Shown: in pieces, positions 27,187 to 36,088 of the stretch
Layout of the letters: each line of letters starts with the position of its first letter
Position numbering within the stretch: position 1 is the first letter of the stretch
Notes under the pieces: model-generated
The model's database searches: none
The model's input: only the letters and a program-made list of their open reading frames with translations
What the model was told of the DNA's origin: nothing
DNA from: Pseudomonas syringae KCTC 12500
GTDB taxonomy: Bacteria; Pseudomonadota; Gammaproteobacteria; Pseudomonadales; Pseudomonadaceae
Assembly: GCF_000507185.2 (NCBI RefSeq)
Contig: NZ_AYTM02000002.1
Span: 5,949,068 to 6,013,067, forward strand
Reading direction: 5' to 3'
Length of the DNA: 64,000 nucleotides
Position numbers and translations under genes: made by a program

Positions 27187-27203
27187 GGCCATAGGAAATG
27201 GCC
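27187..27203 (+). promoter_or_regulatory. GGA-loop hairpin in glgA leader (RsmA/CsrA site candidate)
   Basis: Perfect stem GGCCAT / ATGGCC with loop AGGAA, 47 bases upstream of the glgA ATG. A second GGA is in the Shine-Dalgarno sequence itself (AAGGGGAAA, 27237-27246). One GGA in a hairpin loop plus one over the ribosome site is the usual CsrA/RsmA repression layout. Confidence 0.5.
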
Positions 27204-27250
27204 AATAAAAATCAAGTGATGCACCAAGACTGTTTTAAGGGGAAAAATTG

Positions 27251-28849
27251 ATGATTAGCGCCGCTGTGAAAACCCAGAAGGGAGAGAGTTTTAACCAGCC
27301 TGTCGGCGAGCTGACTCATCTGCCGGTGTTCTCTAACAAGAGCGTTCCTGTGTTGCAAATGCCAACGTCGACTGTTCAGCCTCAGCCGACCATGTCCCAG
27401 GTCAACAGACGCAAAGTGTTGTTCGTGACCTCCGAACTGGCCGATCTGGTGAAAACCGGTGGGCTGGGCGATGTGTCTGCCGCACTGCCGCGAGCCATGC
27501 GCCACCTGCACGACGTTCGCGTACTGATTCCAGGTTATCCGCAGGTCATCAACAGCGGTAATCCTATCCATATCATCAGCCAGTTGGGCGGGCATGCAGC
27601 GCTGCCGCCTTGCAAGGTCGGTCGTATGGACATGAAAGACGGTCTGGTGATCTACGTACTGATCTGCCCGGAGCTTTACGAGCGCGAAGGCACCCCTTAC
27701 GCCGACAGCACTGGCCGCGACTGGTCCGATAACCATATTCGCTTCGCCCGTCTGGGCCTGGCAGCTGCCGAGTTCGCGGCTGGCGAAGTCAAGAGCCAGT
27801 GGTGCCCCGAGCTGGTTCATGCCCACGACTGGCCCGCCGGCCTGGCGCCTGCTTACATGCGCTGGCGCGGGCAGTCCACGCCAAGTATCTTCACTGTTCA
27901 CAACCTCGCCTATCAAGGCACCGTAAGCACTGCCTCGAGCCGTGAGCTGGGCATCCCGGACTCCGCCATCACCCCTGAAGGCATGGAGTTTTACGGTCAG
28001 CTGTCGTTCATCAAGGCAGGCATGGCCTTCGCCAGCCACATCACCACCGTGAGCGCCACCTACGCGCGGGAAATCACCACCCCGGAGTTCGGCTGCGGCC
28101 TTGAGGGCTTTCTGCAAAGCAAGGCCAACAAGGGCCAGCTTAGCGGCATTCCCAACGGTATCGACGAAAGCTGGGATGCCGCCACCGACGAACATCTGAT
28201 CTGCCACTTTGCGCCCAACGAATGGACGCGCAAGGAAATCAACGCTGACTACGTACGTGAACTGTTCGAGCTGGATGCCTCTACCGGGCCGCTGTTCGCC
28301 GTGGTGTCACGTCTCGTGTACCAGAAAGGCCTGGACCTGACGATCGGCGTTGCCGAACACATCGTCAATAATGGCGGGCAGATCGCAATCATCGGCCGCG
28401 GTGAACCCGAAGAAGAAGATGCCATGCGCGAGCTGGCTGCACGCTTCCCCGGGCGTGTTGGCGTGCGCATTGGCTTCAACGAAACCGACGCACGACGCAT
28501 GTTCGCCGGCAGCGATTTCCTGCTGATGCCGTCCCGCTATGAGCCATGCGGGCTGAGCCAGATGTATGCGCAACGCTTCGGCTCGCTGCCTGTCGCACGC
28601 AATACAGGTGGCTTGGCCGATACGATCGAAGATGGTGTCACTGGCTTTCTGTTCAATGAATCGACAGTCGAAAGTTACACCGAGGCCCTGAATCGCGCTC
28701 TCCAGGTCTTCGCCCATCCGGAGCTGCTCAACGCCATGCGCTGCCGTGCCATGGCGGCTCCCTTCAACTGGCATCAGGCGGTAGAGCCCTACGCAGATCT
28801 CTATCGCGATCTGTTGAAGAAAAACGTGAGTATTTCCAGCAACTACTAG
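27251..28849 (+). CDS. glgA: Glycogen synthase
   Basis: GT5 enzyme adding glucosyl units from ADP-glucose to alpha-1,4-glucan. 532 aa, about 55 longer than E. coli GlgA because of an N-terminal extension (residues 1-55) before the first beta strand KVLFVTSELADLVKTGG. The ADP-glucose-binding KTGGLGDV and the C-terminal PSRYEPCGLSQMYAQRFG with the catalytic Glu are intact. ATG 27251 has AAGGGGA upstream; the TTG three bases before it is not preferred. It opens the plus-strand locus glgA-treZ-malQ-treY-DUF2934. Some GlgA-like enzymes near treZ/treY feed trehalose synthesis, and ADP-glucose pyrophosphorylase (glgC) is absent here. The leader contains a GGA-loop hairpin. Confidence 0.93.
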   Translation: MISAAVKTQKGESFNQPVGELTHLPVFSNKSVPVLQMPTSTVQPQPTMSQVNRRKVLFVTSELADLVKTGGLGDVSAALPRAMRHLHDVRVLIPGYPQVINSGNPIHIISQLGGHAALPPCKVGRMDMKDGLVIYVLICPELYEREGTPYADSTGRDWSDNHIRFARLGLAAAEFAAGEVKSQWCPELVHAHDWPAGLAPAYMRWRGQSTPSIFTVHNLAYQGTVSTASSRELGIPDSAITPEGMEFYGQLSFIKAGMAFASHITTVSATYAREITTPEFGCGLEGFLQSKANKGQLSGIPNGIDESWDAATDEHLICHFAPNEWTRKEINADYVRELFELDASTGPLFAVVSRLVYQKGLDLTIGVAEHIVNNGGQIAIIGRGEPEEEDAMRELAARFPGRVGVRIGFNETDARRMFAGSDFLLMPSRYEPCGLSQMYAQRFGSLPVARNTGGLADTIEDGVTGFLFNESTVESYTEALNRALQVFAHPELLNAMRCRAMAAPFNWHQAVEPYADLYRDLLKKNVSISSNY

Positions 28850-28865
28850 GTTAAGGATTGAATGG

Positions 28866-30680
28866 ATGCCCCTGCGTACAGACGATAACTGGCGCCACGG
28901 CGCCGTTTTGTTGGACCCTGAACACACCCGGTTTGCCCTCTGGGCACCGGATGCCTCCTTCGTAAATGTCGAACTGCAGGATGGCCAGTCACTGGCCATG
29001 CTGCCTCAGTCAGACGGCTGGTTCGTCCTGGAGGCTCGCTGCAAGGAGGGTACTCGCTACCGCTTCAGGATCGACCACGAGCTGGACGTTCCTGACCCCG
29101 CCTCCCGCGCGCAGGTCGATGACGTTCATTCTGAAAGCCTCGTCGTCGACCCTGACGCTTATTCATGGCAAAACACTGCATGGAACGGGCGTCCCTGGCA
29201 CGAAGCTGTCATCTATGAACTGCACGTGGGCGCCATGGGTGGCTACGCTGGCGTGGAAAAGCACCTGCCACGACTTGCCAAACTGGGCGTTACCGCAATC
29301 GAACTGATGCCGCTTGCGCAGTTCCCCGGTGATCGCAACTGGGGCTATGACGGCGTTCTGCACTACGCTCCGCAGTCTTCTTATGGCACGCCGGAACAGC
29401 TCAAGCACCTGATCGACACCGCCCACGGTCTTGGCCTTATGGTGATTCTGGACGTGGTGTACAACCACTTCGGGCCGGATGGCAACTACCTGGGCAGCTA
29501 CGCCAAAGAATTTTTCCGTACAGACCTGCACACCCCGTGGGGCGATGCGATCGATTTCAGACGCCCGCAGGTGCGCGACTTTTTCGTTGACAACGCCCTG
29601 ATGTGGCTGCTCGAGTATCGCTTCGACGGACTGCGTATGGACGCTGTACACGCCATTCGCGACGAGACCTTCCTGCCCGAGTTCGCAGAGCGGGTTCGTG
29701 GCCGCATTGAACCAGGCCGCCACGTGTGGCTGAACCTTGAGAACGAGTTCAACCAGGCCGGTCTTCTGGAAAAGGGCTTCGATGCTCAATGGGACGACGA
29801 CGGGCACAACACCCTCCACGTGCTGTTGACCGGTGAAACCGACGCTTATTATTCAGACTTCGCCAAAGAGCCCACGCAAAAGCTTGCGCGTCTGCTCAGC
29901 GAAGGGTTTGTCTACCAAGGCGAACCGACGCGTCACGGGCATACGCGAGGCGAGCCCAGTGCACACCTGTCGCCGTCGGCTTTTGTGTTGTTTCTGCAGA
30001 ACCACGATCAGATCGGCAACCGCGCACTCGGTGAACGCCTGCCGCAGCTCTGCGCGCCTGCGGCATTGAAAGCCGCCACTGTGCTGCTGCTGCTTTCACC
30101 GATGATCCCGTTGATGTTCATGGGCGATGAATGGGCGGCCAGCGAACCGTTTCTGTTCTTCACCAGCCACCACGGCGAGCTGGCCGATGCGGTACGTGAA
30201 GGACGTCGCAAGGAGTTCGCTGATTTCGCCGCGTTCGCCGATCCGGAAAAGCGCGAGCACATTCCTGATCCAAACGACATCAAGACATTCGAAGCGTCAC
30301 GCCCGGCGTTTTCAGCGGTCGATCTCGATACCGACATAGGCCTGGATCATCGCAGCTGGCTGGAGTTCTATACGCAGTTGTTGGCATTGCGCCACCAGGA
30401 AATCATGCCGCGCCTGCAGGGCGCACGCTTCCTGAAGACCGATATTCTCGGTGACAAGGCGGTCAGTGCGCGCTGGACACTGGGTGATGGCAGCGAGCTG
30501 CGTATTGACCTCAATCTCAGCGAGCATGCGGTTGACGCACCGCCACAAGCGGGTGCCCGCGAGATATTCTCCAGCGCAGAGAAATCGTCCGAACTTTCCC
30601 CACGCGGCATCCTCAATGCTTACACGGCCATTGTCAGCCTGAAAGCAAGTGATGTTCTGGAGGAACAGGATGAACAATGA
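28866..30680 (+). CDS. treZ: Malto-oligosyltrehalose trehalohydrolase
   Basis: GH13 enzyme releasing trehalose from maltooligosyl-trehalose made by TreY. 604 aa. An N-terminal CBM48/E-set beta domain (about residues 8-95) precedes the barrel. Catalytic regions: GLRMDAVHAIRDETF with the nucleophile Asp near residue 255, WLNLENEF with the acid/base Glu near residue 288, and FLQNHDQIGNRALGER with the conserved His-Asp near residue 380. It follows glgA by 16 bases, and its last 11 bases overlap the malQ start, so the two are coupled. Cytosolic, no signal peptide. Confidence 0.95.
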   Translation: MPLRTDDNWRHGAVLLDPEHTRFALWAPDASFVNVELQDGQSLAMLPQSDGWFVLEARCKEGTRYRFRIDHELDVPDPASRAQVDDVHSESLVVDPDAYSWQNTAWNGRPWHEAVIYELHVGAMGGYAGVEKHLPRLAKLGVTAIELMPLAQFPGDRNWGYDGVLHYAPQSSYGTPEQLKHLIDTAHGLGLMVILDVVYNHFGPDGNYLGSYAKEFFRTDLHTPWGDAIDFRRPQVRDFFVDNALMWLLEYRFDGLRMDAVHAIRDETFLPEFAERVRGRIEPGRHVWLNLENEFNQAGLLEKGFDAQWDDDGHNTLHVLLTGETDAYYSDFAKEPTQKLARLLSEGFVYQGEPTRHGHTRGEPSAHLSPSAFVLFLQNHDQIGNRALGERLPQLCAPAALKAATVLLLLSPMIPLMFMGDEWAASEPFLFFTSHHGELADAVREGRRKEFADFAAFADPEKREHIPDPNDIKTFEASRPAFSAVDLDTDIGLDHRSWLEFYTQLLALRHQEIMPRLQGARFLKTDILGDKAVSARWTLGDGSELRIDLNLSEHAVDAPPQAGAREIFSSAEKSSELSPRGILNAYTAIVSLKASDVLEEQDEQ

Positions 30681-32748
30681 GCAATTGGAGAGGCTTGCGA
30701 CCGAGGCAGGATTGTCGGTGCATTGGGTCGATGCCAACGCTCGGCCGCAGACCGTCAGCCCGGATGTACTGCGCAAGGTTCTGGAAGCGCTGGGCTATCC
30801 TGCTGAAAGCGGCGAGGCTATCGATGCCAGCCTGCTGCGCTTGCAAAAAGCCAGTCACGGCACCAGCGCCCCGCCACTGCTGACGGTCGATGTGGAAAGC
30901 AATCTGGACCTGTCCCAGTGGTTCGCGCCACAAACGCCGTTCACGCTACACCTCGAGGACGGCTCTTCACTGGATGCCAGGCTGACCTCGAACGCAGAGC
31001 TTCCGGCGCTGGCTCCGCCGGGCTACCAGCAGCTGGAAATCGCAGGACAGCATCTGACCATCGCGGTCGCGCCGAAAACCTGCTTCAGCATGGCAATGGC
31101 CACCGAGACCTCGAAGCCGCACGGCTGGGGCCTGACCGCCCAGCTTTACAGCTTGCGGCGTGAAGGTGATGGCGGTTTTGGTGACACCGAGGCGCTGGAG
31201 AAAGTCTTGCGCTCTGCTGGCGAGCGAGGGGCCGATGCGCTGGGCATCAGCCCGATCCACGCCATGTTCGCCAACGACCCTCACCGTTACAGTCCTTATT
31301 CACCTTCCAGCAGGCTGTTCCTCAACAGCCTGTACGCGTCACCGGGTGCGATTCTTGGTGAAAGTGCGTGGCGTCAGGCCATCGAAGACGCGCGTGTCGG
31401 CGACGAGATGAAGCGCCTTGAAACACAAACGCTGATCGACTGGCCAGCCGCGGCCAATGCCAAATGGAAAGCGCTGCACGCGCTTTATGAAGGCTTCAGT
31501 TCAGGTGATCATCCGCTGCACGAAGACTTCAACAGCTTCCGCCACAGCGGTGGCGAAGCGCTGGAAAATCACTGCCGCTTCGAAGCACTGTGTGCCGAGT
31601 CAGAAACGCTGAACATCGGCAGCAATTGGCATGAATGGCCTGAGCAGTTCAAGGACCCTCGCGGCGACGCCGTCGCAGAATTTGCCAAAAGCCATAGCGA
31701 GCAAATCAGCTTTCATGCGTTCGCCCAATGGCTGATAGCCCGTGGTCTGGAGCGTGCACAGGTTGCAGCACGCAGCAGCGGCATGCGCGTCGGCCTGATC
31801 GCCGACCTGGCAGTGGGCGCCGATGGCGCAGGAAGCCAGGCCTGGAGCCGCCAGGACGAGCTGCTGTCGGCTCTGACCGTCGGCGCTCCCCCAGACATTC
31901 TCAACCGTGCCGGCCAGAGCTGGGGGATTTCCGCGTTTTCGCCGGACGGCCTCAAACGTAATGGCTTTCGCGCGTTCATCGAGATGCTGCGGGCCAACTT
32001 CGCCCATGCTGGCGGGTTGCGTATCGACCATGTCATGGGCTTGCAGCGCCTATGGGTCATCCCGCAAGGGGCGCCTCCCAGCGAAGGCGCGTATCTGAAC
32101 TTCCCGCTGGACGACATGCTTCGCTTGCTGAGTCTGGAATCCTGGCGGCACAAGGCGATCGTGCTGGGTGAAGACCTCGGTACGGTGCCTGAAGGCCTGA
32201 GCGAAAAACTCAGTGCCAGGGCAATTCTTGGCATGCGTGTACTGCTGTTCGAACAGAACAATGGTCAGTTCAAGCCGATTCTCGACTGGTCGGATCAAGC
32301 ATTGGCGACCACCAGTACCCACGACCTGCCGACCCTGGCAGGCTGGCTCAGCGAGCTGGATATCGAGTGGAACGCGCGCCTCGGTCATATTGACGATCAG
32401 CACGAATCGCAGTGGCGCGAAGAGCGCACGCGGGAATATGAAAGCCTGCGGCGTGCCTTGAGTCAGAACATCGACAGTATGCCCTCCGATACTGAAGATC
32501 CGGCCCAGATCATCGACGCGAGCATCAGCTACCTGGGTCATACACGTGCGCCATTGGTATTGCTGCCGATAGAAGACGCGCTGGGTGTCGAAGAACAGGC
32601 CAACCTGCCCGGCACCATTGACAGCCACCCCAACTGGCGCAGGCGTCTTCCCGGCGATGCGGCCTCTCTGCTAGATAACCCGAATGCTGCTCGACGACTG
32701 GAATTGCTTTCCCGATCCCGGCTGCAGGCTACGGAGCGTGATCAATGA
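30670..32748 (+). CDS. malQ: 4-alpha-glucanotransferase (amylomaltase)
   Basis: GH77 enzyme disproportionating malto-oligosaccharides, making chains long enough for TreY. 692 aa. The start ATG 30670 has GGAGG eight bases upstream and overlaps treZ; the earlier ATG at 30649 lies inside treZ and is not needed. Catalytic signatures: GGLRIDHVMGLQRLW with the nucleophile Asp near residue 445, VLGEDLGTVPEG with the acid Glu near residue 495, and TTSTHDLPTLAGW with the transition-state Asp. It overlaps treY by four bases (ATGA). Confidence 0.94.
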   Translation: MNNEQLERLATEAGLSVHWVDANARPQTVSPDVLRKVLEALGYPAESGEAIDASLLRLQKASHGTSAPPLLTVDVESNLDLSQWFAPQTPFTLHLEDGSSLDARLTSNAELPALAPPGYQQLEIAGQHLTIAVAPKTCFSMAMATETSKPHGWGLTAQLYSLRREGDGGFGDTEALEKVLRSAGERGADALGISPIHAMFANDPHRYSPYSPSSRLFLNSLYASPGAILGESAWRQAIEDARVGDEMKRLETQTLIDWPAAANAKWKALHALYEGFSSGDHPLHEDFNSFRHSGGEALENHCRFEALCAESETLNIGSNWHEWPEQFKDPRGDAVAEFAKSHSEQISFHAFAQWLIARGLERAQVAARSSGMRVGLIADLAVGADGAGSQAWSRQDELLSALTVGAPPDILNRAGQSWGISAFSPDGLKRNGFRAFIEMLRANFAHAGGLRIDHVMGLQRLWVIPQGAPPSEGAYLNFPLDDMLRLLSLESWRHKAIVLGEDLGTVPEGLSEKLSARAILGMRVLLFEQNNGQFKPILDWSDQALATTSTHDLPTLAGWLSELDIEWNARLGHIDDQHESQWREERTREYESLRRALSQNIDSMPSDTEDPAQIIDASISYLGHTRAPLVLLPIEDALGVEEQANLPGTIDSHPNWRRRLPGDAASLLDNPNAARRLELLSRSRLQATERDQ

Positions 32749-35528
32749 CCCGTCCATTACAGCCTTTGCGCGCCACCCAGCGCCTGCAATTCCATAAGGA
32801 TTTCACCCTCGACGACGCCGTGCCACTGGTGCCCTACTTCGCCAGCCTGGGTATCAGCCACATCTACGCATCGCCGCTGCTCAAAGCCCGTGCCGGCTCG
32901 ATGCACGGCTATGACGTGGTCGACCCGACGGTCATCAATCCGGAACTGGGCGGCGAACCTGCCCTGCTGCGCCTGGTCGAGACCTTGCGCGAGCACGGTA
33001 TGGGCCTGATTCTCGATATCGTGTCCAACCACATGGCGGTCGGCGGCGCCGACAACCCGTGGTGGCTGGACCTGCTGGAATGGGGCCGTCGCAGCCCGTA
33101 TGCAGAGTTCTTCGACATTCAGTGGAATTCGCCGGACCCACTGCTGGAAGGCCAACTGTTGCTACCGTTCCTGAGCAGCGATTACGGCACGGTATTGCAG
33201 GCCGGCGAAATCCCGCTGCGCTTCGACGCAGAGCATGGTGCGTTCTACATCGAGCACTATCAGCATCACTTTCCGATCTGCCCACTGACTTACGACTCGC
33301 TGTTGCAGGCCGTGGATCACCCCCAACTAAAGGAAATGGCCCAGCGTTTCACCGCCCTGGCGCAGTTCCCGCAGGCCTATGAGCGTGCACGCCAGGCCAA
33401 GGCCGAGTTAGCCGAGCTGGCCAAGGACCCGCAGGTGCTCAAGGGTGTCGAGCAGATCCTCGCGCATTTCGATTCGAGCAAGCCTCAAGGCTTTCAGCGC
33501 CTGCACCAGTTGCTGGAGCGTCAGCACTATCGTCTGGCCAGTTGGCGCACAGCTGGCGATGACATCAACTGGCGGCGTTTCTTCGACATCAACGAGCTGG
33601 GCGGCCTGCGTGTCGAGCGGCCACAGGTGTTCGAAGCCACCCACGGCAAGATATTCCAGCTGATTGCCGATGGCCTGGTCGACGGGCTGCGTATCGACCA
33701 CATCGATGGCTTGGCTGATCCGCGCGGCTACGGTCGCAAGCTGCATCGTCGGGTCAAAAGTCTGCTCAAACTGCGCCCCGAGCACGCGCAGATTGATCAT
33801 CTGCCGATCTTCGTCGAGAAAATCCTCGGCCCCGACGAGCCGCTGCGTGAAGACTGGAGCGTTGACGGCACGACCGGTTACGAGTTCATGAATCAGGTGT
33901 CACTGCTGCAACACGACCCCAAGGGCGAAGAGCCTCTGGGTGAGCTGTGGAGCCGCCTGACAGAACGTACCGCTGACTTCGACCAGGAAGTACTGGTGGC
34001 CCGTGATTTGGTCCTGCATGGCACGCTGGCGGGCGATTTCGAGAACGTTGCTCAATCGTTGCTGCAGGTTGCACGCAGCGACCTGATGAGCCGTGACCTG
34101 ACCCTGGGTGCGATTCGCCGTGCCCTGCTCGCGCTGATCGTCAATTTTCCGATTTATCGCACGTACATCTCGGTGTGCGGCCGCTCTGCGCAAGACGACA
34201 AGTATTTCCAGCAGGCCATGGAAGGCGCGCGTGCCACTCTGAACGAAGGCGACTGGCCGGTGCTGGATTACCTGGCACGCTGGCTGGGTGGCGAACCGTG
34301 GCGAAAACTGCCACGCGGCCCGCTGCGCAAGGCCTACAAGAATGCCTGTGTACGCTTCCAGCAGCTGACCTCCCCGGTTGCCGCGAAGTCGGTCGAAGAC
34401 ACCTCGTTCTACCGCTCTGCCGTGCTGCTCTCGCGCAACGATGTGGGTTTCCATCCGCAGCACTTCAGTGCGCCGGTAGAAGACTTCCATCAGGTTTGCC
34501 TGCAACGTCTGGAGAAGTTTCCAGACAATTTGCTGACCACTGCAACGCACGATCACAAGCGTGGCGAAGATACGCGTACACGCCTTGCGGTGCTGAGTGA
34601 ATGCGCCCCGTGGTACGCCGAACAGGTAGAGCGCTGGAGACAGCTGGCGATGCCGCTCAAGGGTGACGAGCCGACGATCAGTGCCGGCGACGAGCTGATG
34701 CTTTATCAGGCCTTGCTGGGCAGCTGGCCGCTAAGCCTGGAGGGCGAAGAAGCTCACCAGGAATACGCGAAGCGCATGGTCCAGTGGCAGGAGAAAGCCC
34801 TGCGCGAAGCCAAGCTGCAAAGCAGCTGGAGTGCACCGAATCAGCCCTACGAAACCGCTTGCCGCGAATTTCTGGAGCGTTTGCTGCTGGCACCGGAAGC
34901 CCTGGCGTTGCGTCAATCCCTCAGTGCGACAGCCAACCGTATTGCCACCGCCGGCGCGCTCAACAGTCTGGCGCAAACCTTGCTACGCTTGAGCGTACCC
35001 GGTGTTCCCGATTTGTATCAGGGCACCGAGTTCTGGGATTTCAGCCTGGTGGACCCGGACAACCGCCGCCCGGTTGACTACGCTGCACGGAAACAGGCTC
35101 TGGCCGAAGACGCAAGCGTTACCGAGCTGCTGACTGACTGGAAGGACGGGCGCATCAAGCAGGCGCTGATCGCGAAGGTCTTGAACCTGCGTGCCGAACA
35201 TCCGGGACTGTTCAGCGAGGGCAGCTATCAACCGCTGGAAATAAAGGGCAGCCACGCCGAGCAGGTGATGGCCTTTGCCCGGGAGACGCAAGGAGTGCGC
35301 GCTATCATTGTAGTACCACGCACATGCAGTGAACTATTGGGTACTGCGCAAACTCCATTGATTAATGCTGCCAATTGGGGCGACACACGGATCATGTTGC
35401 CGTTTGCCGACTCCGGTTCTGACTGGAAGGGACTCTTTTCTGACGTTGTCGTGACGAGTGATCGGGAAGTACCGCTCAGTGCAGCGCTTGAAAGATTTTC
35501 CGTCAATCTGCTTATTCAAACTATGTAA
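32745..35528 (+). CDS. treY: Maltooligosyltrehalose synthase
   Basis: GH13 isomerase converting the reducing-end alpha-1,4 bond of malto-oligosaccharides to the alpha,alpha-1,1 bond of trehalose. 927 aa, normal for the family. It opens with ATQRLQFHKDFTLDDA and has GYDVVDPTVINPELGG near residue 57. The catalytic barrel strand GLRIDHIDGLADPRGYGRKL (nucleophile Asp) is near residue 315, with the HDHKRGEDTRTRLAVLSE segment near residue 605. Together with TreZ it forms the two-step trehalose route from glycogen, which protects against osmotic and desiccation stress in Pseudomonas. It is followed 17 bases later by the DUF2934 gene. Confidence 0.95.
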   Translation: MTRPLQPLRATQRLQFHKDFTLDDAVPLVPYFASLGISHIYASPLLKARAGSMHGYDVVDPTVINPELGGEPALLRLVETLREHGMGLILDIVSNHMAVGGADNPWWLDLLEWGRRSPYAEFFDIQWNSPDPLLEGQLLLPFLSSDYGTVLQAGEIPLRFDAEHGAFYIEHYQHHFPICPLTYDSLLQAVDHPQLKEMAQRFTALAQFPQAYERARQAKAELAELAKDPQVLKGVEQILAHFDSSKPQGFQRLHQLLERQHYRLASWRTAGDDINWRRFFDINELGGLRVERPQVFEATHGKIFQLIADGLVDGLRIDHIDGLADPRGYGRKLHRRVKSLLKLRPEHAQIDHLPIFVEKILGPDEPLREDWSVDGTTGYEFMNQVSLLQHDPKGEEPLGELWSRLTERTADFDQEVLVARDLVLHGTLAGDFENVAQSLLQVARSDLMSRDLTLGAIRRALLALIVNFPIYRTYISVCGRSAQDDKYFQQAMEGARATLNEGDWPVLDYLARWLGGEPWRKLPRGPLRKAYKNACVRFQQLTSPVAAKSVEDTSFYRSAVLLSRNDVGFHPQHFSAPVEDFHQVCLQRLEKFPDNLLTTATHDHKRGEDTRTRLAVLSECAPWYAEQVERWRQLAMPLKGDEPTISAGDELMLYQALLGSWPLSLEGEEAHQEYAKRMVQWQEKALREAKLQSSWSAPNQPYETACREFLERLLLAPEALALRQSLSATANRIATAGALNSLAQTLLRLSVPGVPDLYQGTEFWDFSLVDPDNRRPVDYAARKQALAEDASVTELLTDWKDGRIKQALIAKVLNLRAEHPGLFSEGSYQPLEIKGSHAEQVMAFARETQGVRAIIVVPRTCSELLGTAQTPLINAANWGDTRIMLPFADSGSDWKGLFSDVVVTSDREVPLSAALERFSVNLLIQTM

Positions 35529-35545
35529 TAGCTGGGAGTCTCAAG

Positions 35546-35932
35546 ATGAGTGCCGACGAAAAAAGAATTCGCGACTTTGCTTACCAAATCTGGGAATCGG
35601 AGGGTAAACCTTCCGGTCACGACGAGCGTCACTGGGAAATGGCGCGCAAGCTGGCCGAGGCCGAAGCGCTGGCGCCGAACAAGTCCAGTGTGCGCAAATC
35701 GACCAAGCCCAAGCTGCCTGAGGTAGACAGCGCCAAGGCGCCTGCCAAGGGCGCGGCCAAGCCCGCCGCAAAATCGGCGCCTGCGCCAAAGCCTGCTGGC
35801 GAAGCCAAGCCCAAGCCTGCTCCCAAGGCGGCTGCCAAACCTGCTCCCAAGGCCAAGCCCCCTGCAGCCGCTGCAAGCGACGCGCCTGCCAAACCTGCTC
35901 CGAAGAAGCCGCGCAAGCCGTCGAATTCTTGA
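35546..35932 (+). CDS. DUF2934 protein with Lys/Ala/Pro-rich tail
   Basis: 128 aa. Residues 1-38 form the DUF2934 helix pair (RIRDFAYQIWESEGKPSGH and HWEMARKLAEAEA). The remaining 85 residues are low-complexity repeats of Ala, Pro and Lys (KAPAKGAAKPAAKSAPAPK), strongly basic and histone-H1-like. The tail could bind DNA, RNA or a polyanion. It is cotranscribed with treY by position, and similar proteins are found at this place in other pseudomonad trehalose loci as far as I recall. Function unknown. Length of the tail probably varies between strains. Confidence 0.75.
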   Translation: MSADEKRIRDFAYQIWESEGKPSGHDERHWEMARKLAEAEALAPNKSSVRKSTKPKLPEVDSAKAPAKGAAKPAAKSAPAPKPAGEAKPKPAPKAAAKPAPKAKPPAAAASDAPAKPAPKKPRKPSNS

Positions 35933-36088
35933 AACTCTTCTGGCCGCGCACCGGTCAACTATTGCAGGTCTCGCTCTGACCAGAGATGAGGCCTGCTACA
36001 CCCCCTTAGATTATCGTCAGTATCGAAGCCAGCGGCTTCGGTAGCGGCCTTGGCCGCTCAGAAAATCATTCGACGTCAGGAAGTCACC

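Larger units (their letters stand above)
26636..27250. other. Long intergenic and leader region upstream of glgA
   Basis: About 615 bases without a credible gene. The left 350 bases show nothing I recognise. The right part probably contains the glgA promoter: AAACTT (27045-27050), 16-base spacer, TCAGG (27067-27071) resembles the AlgU/sigma-E pattern GAACTT-N16-TCTGA, though imperfectly. A leader of about 170 bases would follow, with the hairpin at 27187-27203. Confidence 0.45.
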
